Below are positions 1-11,778 of a stretch of 64,000 nucleotides of DNA, one piece after another. Made by a program: the position numbers and the translations under genes. The notes under the pieces were generated by a model. The model did not search any database. It had not been told where the DNA came from and saw only the letters and a program-made list of their open reading frames with translations. Numbering within the stretch: position 1 is the stretch's first letter; every line of letters begins with the position of its first letter. The DNA comes from Bos javanicus (taxonomy: Eukaryota; Chordata; Mammalia; Artiodactyla; Bovidae). The stretch covers positions 1-64,000 of the forward strand of contig NW_026894294.1 in the NCBI RefSeq assembly GCF_032452875.1, in the 5' to 3' direction.

Positions 1-287
1 ACTGATCAGCCATGTGATCAGTGCATGATCAGTCACGTGATCAGTGCATGATCAGTCACGTGATCAGTGCATGATCATCCACGTGATCAGTGCATGATGA
101 GTCATGTAGTCAGTGCATGATAGCGCCGTGATCAGTGCATGATCAGTCCTGATGAGTGCATGATCAGCCACGTGATCAGTGCATGATGTCATGATCAGTG
201 CATGATCAGTCACATGATCAGTGCATGATCAGTCACGTGATAGGTGTGTGATCAGCCACGTGAACAGTGCATGCTCAGTCAGTGTCA
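1..287. repeat. Monomer array, indel-rich left end
   Basis: About a dozen monomers with many small losses, for example CATGATGTCATGATC near 184 and CAGTCAGTGTCAGGG at the junction with the first block, where other junctions read CAGTCACGTGATCAGGG. No gene is visible. Confidence 0.85.
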
Positions 288-526
288 GGGCCTGCTGAGC
301 TGCGTGATTACTGTCTGCTCATCTGCTTGACAATTTCCAGCTGAGCTGCACGATTCCTGCCTGTCATCTGCTTGACAATTGCCACCTGTGCTGCGTAATT
401 CCTGCCTGCTCATCTACTTGATTATTGCCAGCTGAGCAGCATGATTTCTCAGAGCTGAGTTCCATGATTATAGCCTGCTGGTAGTTCCTGCCTACTCAGC
501 TCTATGTTCATTGCCTCCAGAGGCAC
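288..526. repeat. Class B block 1
   Basis: A 239-bp block with B diagnostics: TTTCTCAGAGCTGAG, TTATAGCC and CTCTATGTTCATTG. Private changes are CAATTTCC in the first subrepeat and GCTGGTAGTTCCTG where other B copies have GCTGACTGATTCCTG. The trailer reads GTGTGTGACACCAAAC. Confidence 0.95.
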
Positions 527-3333
527 ATGATCAGTGTGTGACACCAAACATGATCAGCACATGATCAGTCACATGATCAGTGCATGATAAGCCACGTGAT
601 CAGTGCATGATCAATTGTGATCAGTGCATGATCAGTCACGTGATCAGTACATGGTAGCAAGTGATCATTGCATGATCAGCCACGTGATCAGTGCATGATA
701 GCCACGTGATCAGTGCATGATCAATCACGTGATCATGCATGATCAGTCACGTGATCAGTGCATGATCAATCACTTGATCAGTGCATGATCAGTGCATGGT
801 AACTCGTGATCATTGCATGATCAGCCATGTGACGTGCATGATGCTCCCACGTGATCAGTGCATGATCCCGTGATCAGTATGATCAGTCACGTGATCAGTG
901 CATGATCAGCCACGTGATCAGTGCATGATCAGTCACTGACCAGTGCATGATAGCCACTCGTGATCATTGCATGATCAGCCGTGATCAGTGCATGATAGCC
1001 ACGTGATCAGTGCATGATCAGTCACATGATCGTGTGCATGATCAGCCACGTGATCAGTGCATGATATCAGTGCATGATAGCCACGTGATCAGTGCATGAT
1101 CAGTCACGTGATCAGTGCATGATCAGTCACGTGATCAGTGCATGATCAGCCACGTGATCAGTGCATGATCAGCCATGATCAGTGCATGATGTGCAATGAT
1201 CAGTGCATGATAGCCACGTGATCAGTGCATGATCAGTCACGTGACGTGTGTGATCAGCCACGTGATCAGTGCATGATATCAGTGCATGATCAGCCACGTG
1301 ATCAGTGCATGATCAGTCACGTGATCAGTACATGATAGCTACGTGATCATGCATGATCAGCCACGTGATCAGTGCATGATAGCCACGTGATCAGTGCATG
1401 ATCAGTCACGTGATCATGTGTGATCAGCCACGTGATCAGTGCATGATATCCACGTGATCAGTGCATGATAGCCACGTGATCAGTGCATGATCAGTCACGT
1501 GATCAGTGCATGATCAGTCACGTGATATGTGTCTGATCAGCCACCGTGATCAGTGCATGATCAGCCACGTGATCAGTGCATGATCAATTACGTGATCAGT
1601 GCATGATCAGTCACGTGACCAGTACATGGTTGCTACGTGATCGTTGCATGATCAGCCACGTGAGCAGTGCATGATAGCCACGTGATCAGTGCATGATCAA
1701 TCACGTGATCAGTGCATGATCAGTCACGTGATCAGTGCATGATCATTTACGTGATCAGTGCATGATCAGTCACGTGACCAGTATATGGTAGCCGTGATCA
1801 TTGCATGATCAACCACGTGATCAGTGCATGATAGCCACGTGATCAGTGCATGATCAGTTACGTGATCAGTGTATGATCAGCCACGTGATCAGTGCATGAG
1901 TGCCACGTGATCAGTGCATGATATGTCACGTGACAGGTGTGATCAGCCACGTGATCAGTGCATGATCAGCCACGTGATCAGTGCATGATAGCCACGTGAT
2001 CAGTGCATGATCAGTTACGTGATCAGTGCATGATCAGCCACGTGATCAGTGCATGATCAGACACGTGATCAGTGCATGATCAGCCACGTGATCAGTGCAT
2101 GATATCCACGTGATCAGTGCATGATCATCACGTGATCAGTGCATGATCAGCCACGTGATCAGTGCATGATCAGCCACGTGATCAGTGCATGATCAGCCAC
2201 GTGATCAGTGCATGATCAGTCACGTGATCAGTGCATGATCAGTCACGTGATCAGTGCATGATCATTTCGTGATCAGTGCATGATCAGTCACGTGACCAGT
2301 GCATGATAGCTACGTCATTGCATGATCAGCCACGTGATCAGTGCATGATAGCCACGTGATGTGCATGATCAGTCACGTGATCAGTGTATGATCAGCCACG
2401 TGATCAGTGCATGATGCCACGTGATCAGTGCATGATAGTCACGTGATCAGTGCATGATCAGCCACGTGATCAGTGCATGATCAGCCACGTGATCAGTGCA
2501 TGATAGCCACGTGATCAGTGCATGATCAGTCACGTGATCAGTGCATGATCAGCCACGTGATCAGTGCATGATCAGACACGTGATCAGTGCATGATCAGCC
2601 ACGTGATCAGTGCATGATATCCACGTGATCAGTGCATGATCAGTCACGTGATCAGTGCATGATCAGCCACGTGATCAGTGCATGATCAATTACGTGATCA
2701 GTGCATGATCAGTCACGTGACCAGTACATGGTTGCTACGTGATCATTGCATGATCAGCCACGTGATCAGTGCATGATAGCCACGTGATCAGTGCATGATC
2801 AGTCACGTGATCAGTGCATGATCAGTCACGTGATCAGTGCATGATCAGCCGTGATCAGTGCATGATCAGTCACGTGATCAGTGCATGATAGCTACGTGAT
2901 CATTGCATGACAGCCATGTGATCAGTGCATGATAGCCACGTGATCAGTGCATGATCAGTCACGTGATCAGTGTATGATCAGCCACGTGATCAGTGCATGA
3001 TAGCCACGTGATCAGTGCATGATCAGTCACGTGATCAGTGCATGATCAGCCACGTGATCAGTGCATGATCAGCCACGTGATCAGTGCATGATCATTACGT
3101 GATCAGTGCATGATCAGTCACGTGATCAGTGCATGATAGCTACGTGATCAGTGCATGATCAGCCACGTGATCAGTGCATGATAGCCACGTGATCAGTGCA
3201 TGATCAGCCACGTGATCAGTGCATGATCAGTCACGTGATCAGTGCATGATCAGTCACGTGATCAGTGCATGATCAGTCACGTGATCAGTGTATGATCAGC
3301 CACGTGATCAGTGCATGATCAGTCACGTGATCA
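527..3333. repeat. Monomer array with A-leader modules lacking an A block
   Basis: 2.8 kb of monomers beginning with the B trailer (CACCAAACATG, then ATAAGCCACG). Variants that elsewhere precede A blocks (TGGTTGCTACG, CATTTACG, GAGTGCC, ATATGTCACGTGACAGG, CAGACACG, TATCCACG) occur in order at about 1545-2165 and again in weaker form at about 2262-2680. No A block follows either one. No gene is visible. Confidence 0.8.
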
Positions 3334-3573
3334 GGGCCTGCTGAGCTGCGTGATTACTGTCTGCTCATCTGCTTGACAATTGCCAGCTGAGCTGCACGAT
3401 TCCTGCCTGTCATCTGCTTGACAATTGCCACCTGTGCTGCGTAATTCCTGCCTGCTCATCTACTTGATTATTGCCAGCTGAGCAGCATGATTTCTCAGAG
3501 CTGAGTTCCATGATTATAGCCTGCTGACTGATTCCTGCCTACTCAGCTCTATGTTCATTGCCTCCAGAGGCAC
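3334..3573. repeat. Class B block 2
   Basis: A 240-bp copy close to the B consensus, with CTGACTGATTCCTG, CTCTATGTTCATTG and trailer GTGTATGACACC. Only 658 bp separates its start from the next block, the shortest spacing in the window. Confidence 0.95.
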
Positions 3574-3991
3574 ATGATCAGTGTATGACACCAAACATGA
3601 TCAGCACATGATCAGTCACGTGATCAGTGCATGATAAGCCACGTGATCAGTGCATGATCAGTTACGTGATCAGTGCATGATCAGTCACGTGATCAGTGCA
3701 TGGTAGCCACGTGATCAGTGCATGATCAGCCACGTGATCAGTGCATGATAGCCACGTGATCAGTGCATGATCAGTCACGTGATCAGTGCATGATCAGTCA
3801 CGTGATCAGTGCATGATCAGTTACGTGATCAGTGCATGATCAGTCACGTGATCAGTGCATGGTCAGCTACGTGATCAGTGCATGATCAGCCACGTGATCA
3901 GTGCATGATATCCACGTGATCAGTGCATGATCAGTCACGTGATCAGTGTATGATCAGCCACGTGAACAGTGCATGCTCAGTCACGTGATCA
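3574..3991. repeat. Short monomer array (418 bp)
   Basis: B trailer followed by generic monomers. It ends in the usual block leader GTGAACAGTGCATGCTCAG. No gene is visible. Confidence 0.85.
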
Positions 3992-4231
3992 GGGCCTGCT
4001 GAGCTGCGTGATTACTGTCTGCTCATCTGCTTGATCATTGCCAGCTGAGCTGCATGATTCCTGCCTGTCATCTGCTTGACAATTGCCACCTGTGCTGCGT
4101 GATTCCTGCCTGCTCAGCTGCTTGATTATTGCCAGCTGAGCAGCATGATTTCTCAGAGCTGAGTTCCATGATTATAGCCTGCTGACTGATTCCTGCCTAC
4201 TCAGCTCTATGTTCATTGCCTCCAGAGGCAC
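3992..4231. repeat. Class B block 3
   Basis: A 240-bp B copy with several A-like or unique bases: CTTGATCATTGCC in subrepeat 1, GCTGCATGATTCC in subrepeat 2, GCGTGATTCC and CAGCTGCTTG in subrepeat 3. The trailer GTGTATGATCAAACATG differs from the usual GACACCAAAC. Confidence 0.93.
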
Positions 4232-5349
4232 ATGATCAGTGTATGATCAAACATGATCAGTGCATGATCAGTCACATGATCAGTGCATGATAAGCCACGT
4301 GATCAGTGCATGATCAGTCATGTGATCAGTGCATGATCAGTCACGTGATCAGTGCATGGTAGCTGCGTGATCAGTGCATGATCAGCCACGTGATCAGTGC
4401 ATGATAGCCACGTGATCAGTGCATGATCAGTCACGTGATCAGTGCATGATCAGTCACGTGATCAGTGCATGATCAGTCACGTGATCAGTGCATGATCAGT
4501 CACGTGATCAGTGCATGATCAGCCACGTGATCAGTGCATGATCAGCCACGTGATCAGTGCATGATAGCCACGTGATCAGTGCATGATCAGTCACGTGATC
4601 GTGTGTGATCAGCCACGTGATCAGTGCATGATAGCCACGTGATCAGTGCATGATCAGTCACGTGATCAGTGCATGATCAGTCACGTGATCAGTGTGTGAT
4701 CAGCCACGTGATCAGTGCATGATCAGCCACGTGATCAGTGCATGATCAGTTACGTGATCAGTGCATGATCAGTCACGTGATCAGTGCATGATTGCCACGT
4801 GATCAGTGCATGATCAGCCACGTGATCAGTGCATGATAGCCACGTGATCAGTGCATGATAGCCACGTGATCAGTGCATGATCAGCCACGTGATCAGTGCA
4901 TGATCAGTCACGTGATCAGTGCATGATCAGCCACGTGATCAGTGCATGATAGCCACGTGATCAGTGCATGATCAATTCGTGATCAGTGCATGATCAGTCA
5001 CGTGATCAGTGCATGATCAGTGATCAGTGATCATGCATGATCAGCCACGTGATCAGTGCATGATAGCCACGTGATCAGTGCATGATAGTCACGTGACAGG
5101 TGTGTGATCAGCCACGTGATCAGTGCATGATCAGCCACGTGATCAGTGCATGATAGCCACGTGATCAGTGCATGATCAGTTACGTGAGCAGTGTATGATC
5201 AGCCACGTGATCAGTGCATGGTCAGACACGTGAACAGTGTATGATCAGCCACGTGATCAGTGCATGATATCCAAGTGATCAGTGCATGATCATCACGTGA
5301 TCAGTGTATGATCAGCCACGTGAACAGTGCATGCTCAGTCACGTGATCA
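4232..5349. repeat. Monomer array ending in an A leader
   Basis: Generic monomers from about 4300. The A leader is recognisable from about 5084 (ATAGTCACGTGACAGG, GAGCAGTGTATG, TGGTCAGACACG, TATCCAAGTG). One A is missing in GATCATCACG near 5290 compared with GATCAATCACG in most other leaders. Confidence 0.85.
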
Positions 5350-5593
5350 GGGCCTGCTGAGCTGCGTGATTACTGTCTGCTCATCTGCTTGACAATTGCC
5401 AGCTGAGCTGCACGATTCCTGCCTGTCATCTGCTTGACAATTGCCAGCTGTGCTGCGTAATTCCTGCCTGCTCAGCTGCTTGATTATTGCCAGCTGAGCA
5501 GCATGATTCCTCACAGCTGAGTTCCATGATTATTGCCTGCTGACTGTTTGATTCGTGCCTACTCAGCTCTTTGTTTATTGCCTCCAGAGGCAC
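5350..5593. repeat. Class A block 1 (reference copy)
   Basis: 244 bp. After GGGCCT come five subrepeats at 5356-5401 (46 bp), 5402-5446 (45), 5447-5492 (46), 5493-5537 (45) and 5538-5582 (45), then TCCAGAGGCAC. Each subrepeat resembles two 23-bp units. Aligned at CGTGAT, the first half of subrepeat 1 matches the modern monomer at 14 of 23 positions and the second half at 12 of 23, both clearly above chance. A diagnostics are CCTCACAGCTGAG, TTATTGCC, CTGACTGTTTGATTCGTGCC and CTTTGTTTATTG. Confidence 0.96.
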
Positions 5594-7229
5594 ATGATCA
5601 GTGTATGATAGCAAACATGATCAGCGCATGATCAGTCACATGATCAGCGCCATTAAGTCACGTGATCACTACATGATAGTCATGTGATCAGTCCATGCTC
5701 AGTCACGGTATCAGTGCATGATCAGCCACGTGATCAGTGCATGATCAGCCACGTGATCAGTGCATGATAGCCACGTGATCAGTGCATGATCAGTCACGTG
5801 ATCAGTGCATGATCAGTCACGTGATCAGTGCATGATCAGCCACGTGATCAGTGCATGATCATCACCTGATGGGTGTATGATCAGTCACGTGACCAGTACA
5901 TGGTAGCTACATGATCATTGCATGATCAGCCACGTGAGTAGTGCATGATAGCCACGTGATCAGTGCATGATCAGCACGTGATCAGTGCATGATCAGTCAC
6001 GTGATCAGTGCATGATCAATTACGTGATCAGTGCATGATCAGTCACGTGATCAGTGCATGGTAGCCACGTGATCAGTGCATGATCAGCCACGTGATCAGT
6101 GCATGATAGCCACGTGATCAGTGCATGATCAGTCACGTGATCAGTGCATGATCAGTCACGTGATCAGTGCATGATCGTCACGTGATCAGTGCATGATCAG
6201 TCACGTGATCAGTGCATGGTAGCTACGTGATCAGTGCATGATCAGCCACGTGATCAGTGCATGATAGCCACGTGATCAGTGCATGATCAGTCACGTGATC
6301 AGTGCATGATCAGCCACGTGATCAGTGCATGATCAGTCACGTGATCAGTGCATTAAGTCACGTGATCAGTGCATGATAGTCACGTGATCAGTGCATGATC
6401 AGTCACGTGATCAGTGCATGATCAGCCACGTGATCAGTGCATGATCAGTCACGTGATCAGTGCATGATCAGCCACGTGATCAGTGCATGATCAGTCACGT
6501 GATCAGTGCATGATATAGACGTGATCAGTGCATGATCAGTCACGTGATCAGTGCATGATAGCCACGTGATCAGTGCATGATCAGTCACGTGATCAGTGCA
6601 TGATCAGTCACGTGACCAGTGCATGATAGCTACGTGATCAGTGCATGATCAGCCACGTGATCAGTGCATGATAGCCACGTGATCAGTGCATGATCAGTCA
6701 CGTGATCAGTGCATGATCAGTCACGTGATCAGTGCATGATAGCTGCGTGATCATGCATGATCAGCCACGTGATCAGTGCATGATAGCCACGTGATCAGTG
6801 CATGATCAGTCACGTGATCAGTGCATGATCAGTCACGTGATCAGTGCATGATCAGCCACGTGATCAGTGCATGATCAGCCACGTGATCAGTGCATGATCA
6901 GTTACGTGATCAGTGCATGATCAGTCACGTGACAGTGCATGGTAGCCGTGATCAGTGCATGATCAGCCACGTGATCAGTGCATGATAGCCACGTGATCAG
7001 TGCATGATCAGCCACGTGATCAGTGCATGATCAGTCACGTGATCAGTGCATGATCAGTCACGTGATCAGTGCATGATCAGCCACGTGATCAGTGCATGAT
7101 CAGCCACGTGATCAGTGCATGATCAGCCACGTGATCAGTGCATGATCAGTCCCGTGATCAGTGCATGATCAGCCACGTGATCAGTGCATGATCAGCCACG
7201 TGAACAGTGCATGCTCAGTCACGTGATCA
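5594..7229. repeat. Monomer array after class A block 1
   Basis: Starts with the A trailer (ATAGCAAACATG, GCGCCATTAAG, CACTACATG, TCACGGTATCAG) and moves into generic monomers. Isolated A-trailer variants reappear at about 5857 (CACCTGATGGGTG) and 6514 (ATATAGACG), so trailer pieces have been reshuffled. No gene is visible. Confidence 0.85.
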
Positions 7230-7473
7230 GGGCCTGCTGAGCTGCGTGATTACTGTCTGCTCATCTGCTTGACAATTGCCAGCTGAGCTGCATGATTCCT
7301 GCCTGTCATCTGCTTGACAATTGCCAGCTGTGCTGCGTAATTCCTGCCTGCTCAGCTGCTTGATTATTGCCAGCTGAGCAGCATGATTCCTCACAGCTGA
7401 GTTCCATGATTATTGCCTGCTGACTGTTTGATTCGTGCCTACTCAGCTCTTTGTTTATTGCCTCCAGAGGCAC
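7230..7473. repeat. Class A block 2
   Basis: 244 bp, standard A except GCTGCATGATTCC in subrepeat 2 where most copies have GCACGATTCC. That change is shared with the next A copy (8208). Confidence 0.95.
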
Positions 7474-8207
7474 ATGATCAGTGTATGATAGCAAACATGA
7501 TCAGCGCATGATCAGTCACATGATCAGTGCCATTAAGTCACGTGATCACTACATGATAGTCATGTGATCAGTCCATGATCAGTCACGTATCAGTGCATGA
7601 TCAGCCACGTGATCAGTGCATGATAGCCACGTGATCAGTGCATGATAGCCAGTGATCAGTGCATGATCAGTCACGTGATCAGTGCATGATCAGCCACGTG
7701 ATCAGTGCATGATCAGCCACGTGATCAGTGCATGATCAGTCACGTGATCAGTGCATGATCAGTCACGTGATCAGTGCATGATCAGCCACGTGATAGTGCA
7801 TGATCAGCCACGTGATCAGTGCATGATCAGTCACGTGATCAGTGCATGATCAGTCACGTGATCAGTGCATGATCAGTCACGTGATCAGTGCATGATCAGC
7901 CACGTGATCAGTGCATGATAGCCACGTGATCAGTGCATGATCAGTCACGTGATCAGTGCATGATCAGTCACGTGATCAGTGCATGATCAGCCACGTGATC
8001 AGTGCATGATCAGCCACGTGATCAGTGCATGATCAGTTACGTGATCAGTGCATGATCAGCCACGTGATCAGTGCATGATCAGTCACGTGATCAGTGCATG
8101 ATCAGCCACGTGATCAGTGCATGATAGCCACGTGATCAGTGCATGATCAGTCACGTGATCAGTGTATGATCAGCCACGTGAACAGTGCATGCTCAGTCAC
8201 GTGATCA
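7474..8207. repeat. Short monomer array (734 bp)
   Basis: A trailer, then monomers including ATAGCCAGTGATCAG near 7644 and CACGTGATAGTGC near 7791. Both recur at the same distance from the A block at 19275, which marks a long-range duplication. Confidence 0.85.
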
Positions 8208-8451
8208 GGGCCTGCTGAGCTGCGTGATTACTGTCTGCTCATCTGCTTGACAATTGCCAGCTGAGCTGCATGATTCCTGCCTGTCATCTGCTTGACAATT
8301 GCCAGCTGTGCTGTGTAATTCCTGCCTGCTCAGCTGCTTGATTATTGCCAGCTGAGCAGCATGATTCCTCACAGCTGAGTTCCATGATTATTGCCTGCTG
8401 ACTGTTTGATTCGTGCCTACTCAGCTCTTTGTTTATTGCCTCCAGAGGCAC
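8208..8451. repeat. Class A block 3
   Basis: 244 bp. Shares GCATGATTCC with the copy at 7230 and has a private GCTGTGTAATTCC (GCGTAATTCC elsewhere), a CpG to TpG change. Confidence 0.95.
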
Positions 8452-11400
8452 ATGATCAGTGTATGATAGCAAACATGATCAGTGCATGATCAGTCACATG
8501 ATCAGCGCCATTAAGTCACGTGATCACTACATGATAGTCATGTGATCAGTCCATGCTCAGTCACGTGTCAGTGCATGATCAGCCACGTGATCAGTGCATG
8601 ATAGCCACGTGATCAGTGCATGATCAGCCACGTGATCAGTGCATGATCAGCCACGTGATCAGTGCATGATAGCCACGTGATCAGTGCATGATCAGTCACG
8701 TGATCAGTGCATGATCAGGCACGTGATCAGTGCATGATCAGCCACGTGATCAGTGCATGATAGCCACGTGATCAGTGCATGATCAGTCACGTGATCAGTG
8801 CATGATCAGTCACGTGACCAGTACATGGTAGCTACATGATCAGTGCATGATCAGCCACGTGATCAGTGCATGATAGCCACGTGATCAGTGCATGATCAGT
8901 CACGTGATCAGTGCATGATCAGTCACGTGATCAGTGCATGATAGCCACGTGATCAGTGCATGATCAGTCACGTGATCAGTGCATGATCAGCCACGTGATC
9001 AGTGCATGATAGCCACGTGATCAGTGCATGATCAGTCACGTGATCAGTGCATGATCAGCCACGTGATCAGTGCATGATCAGCCACGTGATCAGTGCATGA
9101 TCAGTCACGTGATCAGTGCATGATCATCCACGTGATCAGTGCATGATCAGTCACGTGATCAGTGCATGATCAGACGTGATCAGTGCATGATCAGTCACGT
9201 GATCAGTGCATGATAGCCACGTGATCAGTGCATGATCAGTCACGTGATCAGTGCATGATCAGTCACGTGATCAGTGCATGATAGCTACGTGATCAGTGCA
9301 TGATCAGCCACGTGATCAGTGCATGATAGCCACGTGATCAGTGCATGATCAGCCACGTGATCAGTGCATGATCAGTCACGTGATCAGTGCATGATCAGCC
9401 ACGTGATCAGTGCATGATCAATTACGTGATCAGTGCATGATCAGTCACGTGATCAGTGCATGATAGCTGCGTGATCAGTGCATGATCAGCCACGTGATCA
9501 GTGCATGATAGCCACGTGATCAGTGCATGATCAGTCACGTGATCAGTGCATGATCAGTCACGTGATCAGTGCATGATCAGCCACGTGATCAGTGCATGAT
9601 CAGTACGTGATCAGTGCATGATCAGTCACGTGATCAGTGCATGATAGCTACGTGATCAGTGCATGATCAGCCACGTGATCAGTGCATGATAGCCACGTGA
9701 TCAGTGCATGATCAGTCACGTGATCAGTGCATGATAGTCACGTGATCAGTGCATGATCAGCCACGTGATCAGTGCATGATAGCCACGTGATCAGTGCATG
9801 ATCAGTCACGTGATCATGTGTGATCAGCCACGTGATCAGTGCATGATCAGTCACGTGATCAGTGCATGATCAATTACGTGATCAGTGCATGATCAGTCAC
9901 GTGATCAGTGCATGGTAGCTACGTGATCATTGCATGATCAGCCACGTGATCAGTGCATGATAGCCACGTGATCAGTGCATGATCAGTCACGTGATCAGTG
10001 CATGATCAGCCACGTGATCAGTGCATGATGCCACGTGATCAGTGCATGATCAGTCACGTGACAGTGCATGATCAGCCACGTGATCAGTGCATGATCAGCC
10101 ACGTGATCAGTGCATGATAGCCACGTGATCAGTGCATGATCAGTTACGTGATCAGTGCATGATCAGCCACGTGATCAGTGCATGATCAGACACGTGATCA
10201 GTGCATGATCAGCCACGTGATCAGTGCATGATAGCCACGTGATCAGTGCATGATCAGTCACGTGATCAGTGCATGATCAGTCACGTGATCAGTGCATGAT
10301 CAGCCACGTGATCAGTGCATGATCAGTCACGTGATCAGTGCATGATAGCTACGTGATCAGTGCATGATCAGCCACGTGATCAGTGCATGATAGCCACGTG
10401 ATCAGTGCATGATCAGCCACTGATCAGTGCATGATAGCCACGTGATCAGTGCATGATCAGTCACGTGATCAGTGCATGATCAGTCACGTGATCAGTGCAT
10501 GATCAGCCACGTGATCAGTGCATGATCAGCCACGTGATCAGTGCATGATCAGTTACGTGATCAGTGCATGATCAGTCACGTGATCAGTGCATGGTAGCTA
10601 CGTGATCAGTGCATGATCAGCCACGTGATCAGTGCATGATAGCCACGTGATCAGTGCATGATCAGTCACGTGATCAGTGCATGATCAGTCACGTGATCAG
10701 TGCATGATCAGTCACGTGATCAGTGCATGATCAATTACGTGATCAGTGCATGATCAGTCACGTGATCAGTGCATGATAGCTACGTGATCATTGCATGATC
10801 AGCCACGTGATCAGTGCATGATAGCCACGTGATCAGTGCATGATCAGTCACGTGATCAGTGCATGATCATCCACGTGATCAGTGCATGATCAGTCACGTG
10901 ATCAGTGCATGATATAGACGTGATCAGTGCATGATCAGCCACGTGATCAGTGCATGATCAGCCACGTGATCAGTGCATGATCAGGCACGTGATCAGTGCA
11001 TGATCAGCCACGTGATCAGTGCATGATAGCCACGTGATCAGTGCATGATCAGTCACGTGATCAGTGCATGATCAGTCACGTGATCAGTGCATGATCAGCC
11101 ACGTGATCAGTGCATGATCAGCCACGTGATCAGTGCATGATCAATTACGTGATCAGTGCATGATCAGTCACGTGACCAGTACATGGTAGCTACGTGATCA
11201 TTGCATGATCAGCCACGTGATCAGTGCATGATAGCCACGTGATCAGTGCATGATCAGCCACGTGATCAGTGCATGATCAGTCACGTGATCAGTGCATGAT
11301 CAGTCACGTGATCAGTGCATGATCAGCCACGTGATCAGTGCATGTCAGTCATGTGTCAGTGCATGATAGCCCGTGATCAGTGCATGATCAGTCCCGTGAT

Positions 11401-11539
11401 CAGTGCATGATCAGCCACGTGATCAGTGCATGATAGCCACGTGATCAGTGCATGATCAGTCACGTGATCAGTGCATGATCAGTCACGTGATCAGTGTGTG
11501 ATCAGCCACGTGAACAGTGCATGCTCAGTCACGTGATCA
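8452..11539. repeat. Long monomer array (3.1 kb)
   Basis: Uninterrupted, largely homogeneous monomers with recurring TAGCTACG / CAGCC / TAGCC / CAGTC order (TAGCT anchors near 9288, 9466 and 9648). At 10,018-10,240 there is a weakened A leader (GATGCC, CACGTGACAGTG, CAGTTACG, CAGACACG) with no A block after it. ATATAGACG, an A-trailer mark, is at about 10,914. No gene is visible. Confidence 0.85.
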
Positions 11540-11778
11540 GGGCCTGCTGAGCTGCGTGATTACTGTCTGCTCATCTGCTTGACAATTGCCAGCTGAGCTG
11601 CACGATTCCTGCCTGTCATCTGCTTGACAATTGCCACCTGTGCTGCGTAATTCCTGCCTGCTCATCTGCTTGATTATTGCCAGCTGAGCAGCATGATTTC
11701 TCAGAGCTGAGTTCCATGATTTTGCCTGCTGACTGATTCCTGCCTACTCAGCTCTATGTTCATTGCCTCCAGAGGCAC
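11540..11778. repeat. Class B block 4
   Basis: 239 bp. B type in TTTCTCAGAGCTGAG and CTCTATGTTCATTG, but CATCTGCTTGATTATTG in subrepeat 3, and TTCCATGATTTTGCC where other B copies have GATTATAGCC. Confidence 0.94.

Noticed and set aside
288..526. The 240-bp block as a transposable element or SINE
   Set aside because: No target-site duplication, terminal inverted repeat, poly-A tail or Pol III A/B box was seen. The internal 46-bp period and near phase with the array suggest diverged satellite.
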